This document shows, piece by piece, positions 62,163 to 64,000 of a stretch of DNA of 64,000 bases. This DNA is from Pseudomonadota bacterium. GTDB lineage: Bacteria > Pseudomonadota > Gammaproteobacteria > Burkholderiales > Burkholderiaceae_E. The notes beneath the pieces were generated by a model. The model did not search any database, was not told the origin of the DNA, and worked only from the letters and a program-made list of their open reading frames with translations. Within the stretch, counting starts at the first letter, position 1, and every line of letters begins with the position of its first letter. The translations under genes were made by a program, and so were the position numbers. The stretch spans positions 1 to 64,000 of the forward strand of contig JAKPAM010000169.1 in the NCBI GenBank assembly GCA_029779435.1, in the 5' to 3' direction.

Positions 62163-62606
62163 ATGAGCGTTGAGACCCCCGTGCGGCGGCGCCTCGACAC
62201 GATCGGCATCGGCGGGGAGGCGATCGGCGCGACCGGCGACGATGCCGATGCCAAGCTGCGTCAGGTCGAAGCCGCCCGCCAAGCCGCCAACGAAGCCGCC
62301 GACGTCAACTGGTCGCACTCCGTCAGCCGCGCGCGCACGCGCACGCGCTCTTCCGAAGGCAGCCTGTACAACCTCGATGCGCGCCCTTCCTACCATTCGA
62401 CGGTCACCGACTGGAGCACCGGCCTTGGCGTGATCGGCGGATTGCTGATGCTCGTCTACTGCATTCGCAGCCTCGACATCCGCGCGTTCGAACAACTGAT
62501 CGGCCCGACGATGCTCGGCATCGGCATCGGCGCGATCGCCGGCGTGATCATCCACTGGCTGTTCGGCCTGCACAGGTCGCGTCGCGCCCCCCGCGGCGAG
62601 GCCTGA
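62163..62606 (+). CDS. small membrane protein, unknown family
   Basis: 147 aa. A charged N-terminal half (GDDADAKLRQVEAARQAANEAADVNW, a likely short coiled coil, then SRARTRTRSSEG) and two C-terminal helices (STGLGVIGGLLMLVYCIRSL; LIGPTMLGIGIGAIAGVIIHWLFGL). CAGGAG precedes the ATG. I do not recognise it. Confidence 0.7.
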   Translation: MSVETPVRRRLDTIGIGGEAIGATGDDADAKLRQVEAARQAANEAADVNWSHSVSRARTRTRSSEGSLYNLDARPSYHSTVTDWSTGLGVIGGLLMLVYCIRSLDIRAFEQLIGPTMLGIGIGAIAGVIIHWLFGLHRSRRAPRGEA

Positions 62607-62795
62607 CCCCCGCTCGATCCTGATCCCTGTCCTGTTCCCTTGAAGCGCGCGCGGCGACCGCCACGCGACTGCCCTATTCCCGTCACGCGTAAAGCGCGCG
62701 CACGTGCGTCGACTGCTTGTGATCGACCTCGCGGACCTGGCACCGCCAGCGCCGCGGGTCGCGACATCGGTGACGGTAACGACAGCGGAGGATGG

Positions 62796-64000
62796 ATGAC
62801 GGGTACGGGCGCGCAGGGCGAAACGATCGGTACACGAATGACACCGGGGCGTCCGCGCGATGCTTCTGCCCCGCCGACTCCCGGGACGCACGCCCAGCTC
62901 GCCTACGTCGACCAGGCACGCGGCCTGGCGATCCTGCTGGTGCTGCTCGTGCATGCCAACCAGCACGTGCCGGACCTCTCGCCGATCGCTCACGCGCTGG
63001 CCACGTTCGGGCAGAGCGGTGTGCAACTGTTCTTCGTCGCGTCGGCGTTCACGCTGTGCCTCAGCTATGGCCGATCGCGAAACGGTCGATCCGCATCAGG
63101 CCGGGCCGCGTCAGGCCGGGCCGCGTCAGGCCGCGCCGCGTCAGGCCGCGCCGCACCAAGCTGGCCCGCGCTCGGCAGCTTCTGGCTCCGCCGCCTGTTC
63201 CGCATCGCACCGATGTACTACGCCGGCATCCTGCTGTACCTGTTCGCCCATGTGGTCATCGATTGGCGCGATCACGGGTCACTGACGCTGCCGTCGGCCT
63301 ATACACCGGGAAACCTGCTGGCCAACGCGCTGCTGATCCACGGTTTCGTGCCGTCGGCCAACAACACGGTCGTCCCGGGCGGCTGGTCGATCGGCACCGA
63401 GATGGCGTTCTATCTGTGCTTTCCGCTGCTGTTCCACGTGTTCCAGCGCGTGCGCGGGCACGGCCTGCTATGGCTCGGTTGGCCGCTGCTGGTCGCCGCC
63501 TGCGTCAACGTCGCCGCCCAGGCCTGGCTGCACCGCGGCCTGGGTATCGACAACGACAACAACACGTTCCTGTTCTACAACCTGCTGAACCAGATGCCGG
63601 TATTCCTGATCGGCATGCTGTTCTACTTCCTGACCGAGGACGCGCGCCGTCCCGCGCTGGGCGCGCCGCGGCGGGTGCTGGTGATGGGAACGATCGCCGG
63701 CGCGGCGTCGACGGCGGCGCTGTGGCTGTCGACGCACGATCTGGCGTTCGCGTTCGTGCCGCTCGCGCTGGGCGCGACCTTCGCGTGCCTGCTGGCGCTG
63801 ATGCGGCGCGCGCGGCCGCGCGCGGATTGGCTCGCCGGCGTGGGCCGCCTGTCGTACTCGATCTACGTCGTGCATTTCGTGATCACGTGGATCACGATGG
63901 ACCTCGTCAATCGTGCGATGGCCGGCAAGACACTGCCGGAAGTCCGCTGGCTGACGGGCTTCGTGCTGGTCACGGGCGCCAGCGTGGCCATTGCCCGCTG
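62796..64000 (+). CDS. acyltransferase 3 family membrane protein, truncated by the window edge
   Basis: At least 401 aa, open to the right edge. LAYVDQARGLAILLVLLVHANQHVPDL and GVQLFFVASAFTLCLSYG are the acyltransferase-3 (OafA-like) start, with the catalytic histidine in VHANQH. FWLRRLFRIAPMYYAGILLYLF and PGGWSIGTEMAFYLCFPLLFHVF follow, then about eight more helices and LSYSIYVVHFVITW. It would acylate a surface glycan or lipid. A tandem repeat inserts SGRAA units at about residues 101-120 in the loop after helix 2. GGAGG lies just before ATG 62796. Confidence 0.88.
   Translation, partial: MTGTGAQGETIGTRMTPGRPRDASAPPTPGTHAQLAYVDQARGLAILLVLLVHANQHVPDLSPIAHALATFGQSGVQLFFVASAFTLCLSYGRSRNGRSASGRAASGRAASGRAASGRAAPSWPALGSFWLRRLFRIAPMYYAGILLYLFAHVVIDWRDHGSLTLPSAYTPGNLLANALLIHGFVPSANNTVVPGGWSIGTEMAFYLCFPLLFHVFQRVRGHGLLWLGWPLLVAACVNVAAQAWLHRGLGIDNDNNTFLFYNLLNQMPVFLIGMLFYFLTEDARRPALGAPRRVLVMGTIAGAASTAALWLSTHDLAFAFVPLALGATFACLLALMRRARPRADWLAGVGRLSYSIYVVHFVITWITMDLVNRAMAGKTLPEVRWLTGFVLVTGASVAIAR
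63096..63155 (+). repeat. 15-bp tandem repeat in the acyltransferase gene
   Basis: Four units of TCAGGCCGSGCCGCG encode SGRAA four times in the loop after the second membrane helix. Slippage would keep the frame. Confidence 0.85.

Overview
This 64-kb window is GC-rich chromosomal DNA of a betaproteobacterium, most likely Burkholderiales. The evidence is family content rather than a marker gene: a Bug-type solute receptor, DUF2501, DUF2145 and DUF455 proteins, two branched-chain-type ABC operons, a TRAP system, malate synthase G and CoA-based acid catabolism. No rRNA, tRNA, CRISPR array or phage module was recognised. Many genes overlap by ATGA or GTGA, so operon calls are firm in several places.

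Layout. 1-122: edge of an IS5-family element. 245-2150: methyltransferase and MFS transporter. 2231-5085 (minus): two-subunit molybdenum hydroxylase of the isoquinoline 1-oxidoreductase type. 5424-6905: MerR-TPR protein, a 22-codon leader ORF and a Cu/Zn SOD lipoprotein. 6946-10665 (minus): iron operon (siderophore receptor, PepSY protein, small membrane protein) with a Fur-box-like site upstream. 10765-14070: exported methyltransferase, Bug receptor, acyl-CoA dehydrogenase. 14166-18978 (minus): ABC amino-acid-type operon with a fused permease and hairpins between its first two genes. 19206-28349: NAD synthetase, several exported proteins, a Baeyer-Villiger-type monooxygenase, DUF455, carbonic anhydrase, hydroxypyruvate isomerase and a [2Fe-2S] ferredoxin.

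28463-37451 is the most coherent accessory region. A NemR/AcuR-like TetR gene, an Old Yellow Enzyme gene (with an NAD(P)H-binding protein gene behind it), an MFS exporter gene and a CoA-transferase/thioesterase/enoyl-CoA hydratase run each have a copy of the same GACCGGTC-centred palindrome in the promoter region. I read this as one regulon for sensing, reducing, exporting and catabolising an unsaturated acid or ester. Around it lie mobile-element traces: a solo tnpB with intact catalytic residues, a roughly 130-bp two-hairpin element, an exact 32-bp inverted repeat whose two copies each begin at a gene's stop codon, and a truncated epimerase gene.

39535-44227 is a second complete ABC operon (K-H-M-G-F). 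44301-45190 holds a PIN-domain toxin-antitoxin pair and a VapC remnant. 45190-49084: PepSY protein, GGDEF-EAL protein, alpha/beta hydrolase. 49196-58997: SurE, malate synthase G, HxlR regulator, isomerase, SDR, TRAP operon and a 2-hydroxyacid dehydrogenase. 59008-64000: TonB receptor, DUF2946 protein, small membrane protein and a truncated acyltransferase.

Functions are assigned from motifs and family resemblance by eye, with no database search. Substrates of transporters and enzymes are mostly unknown.
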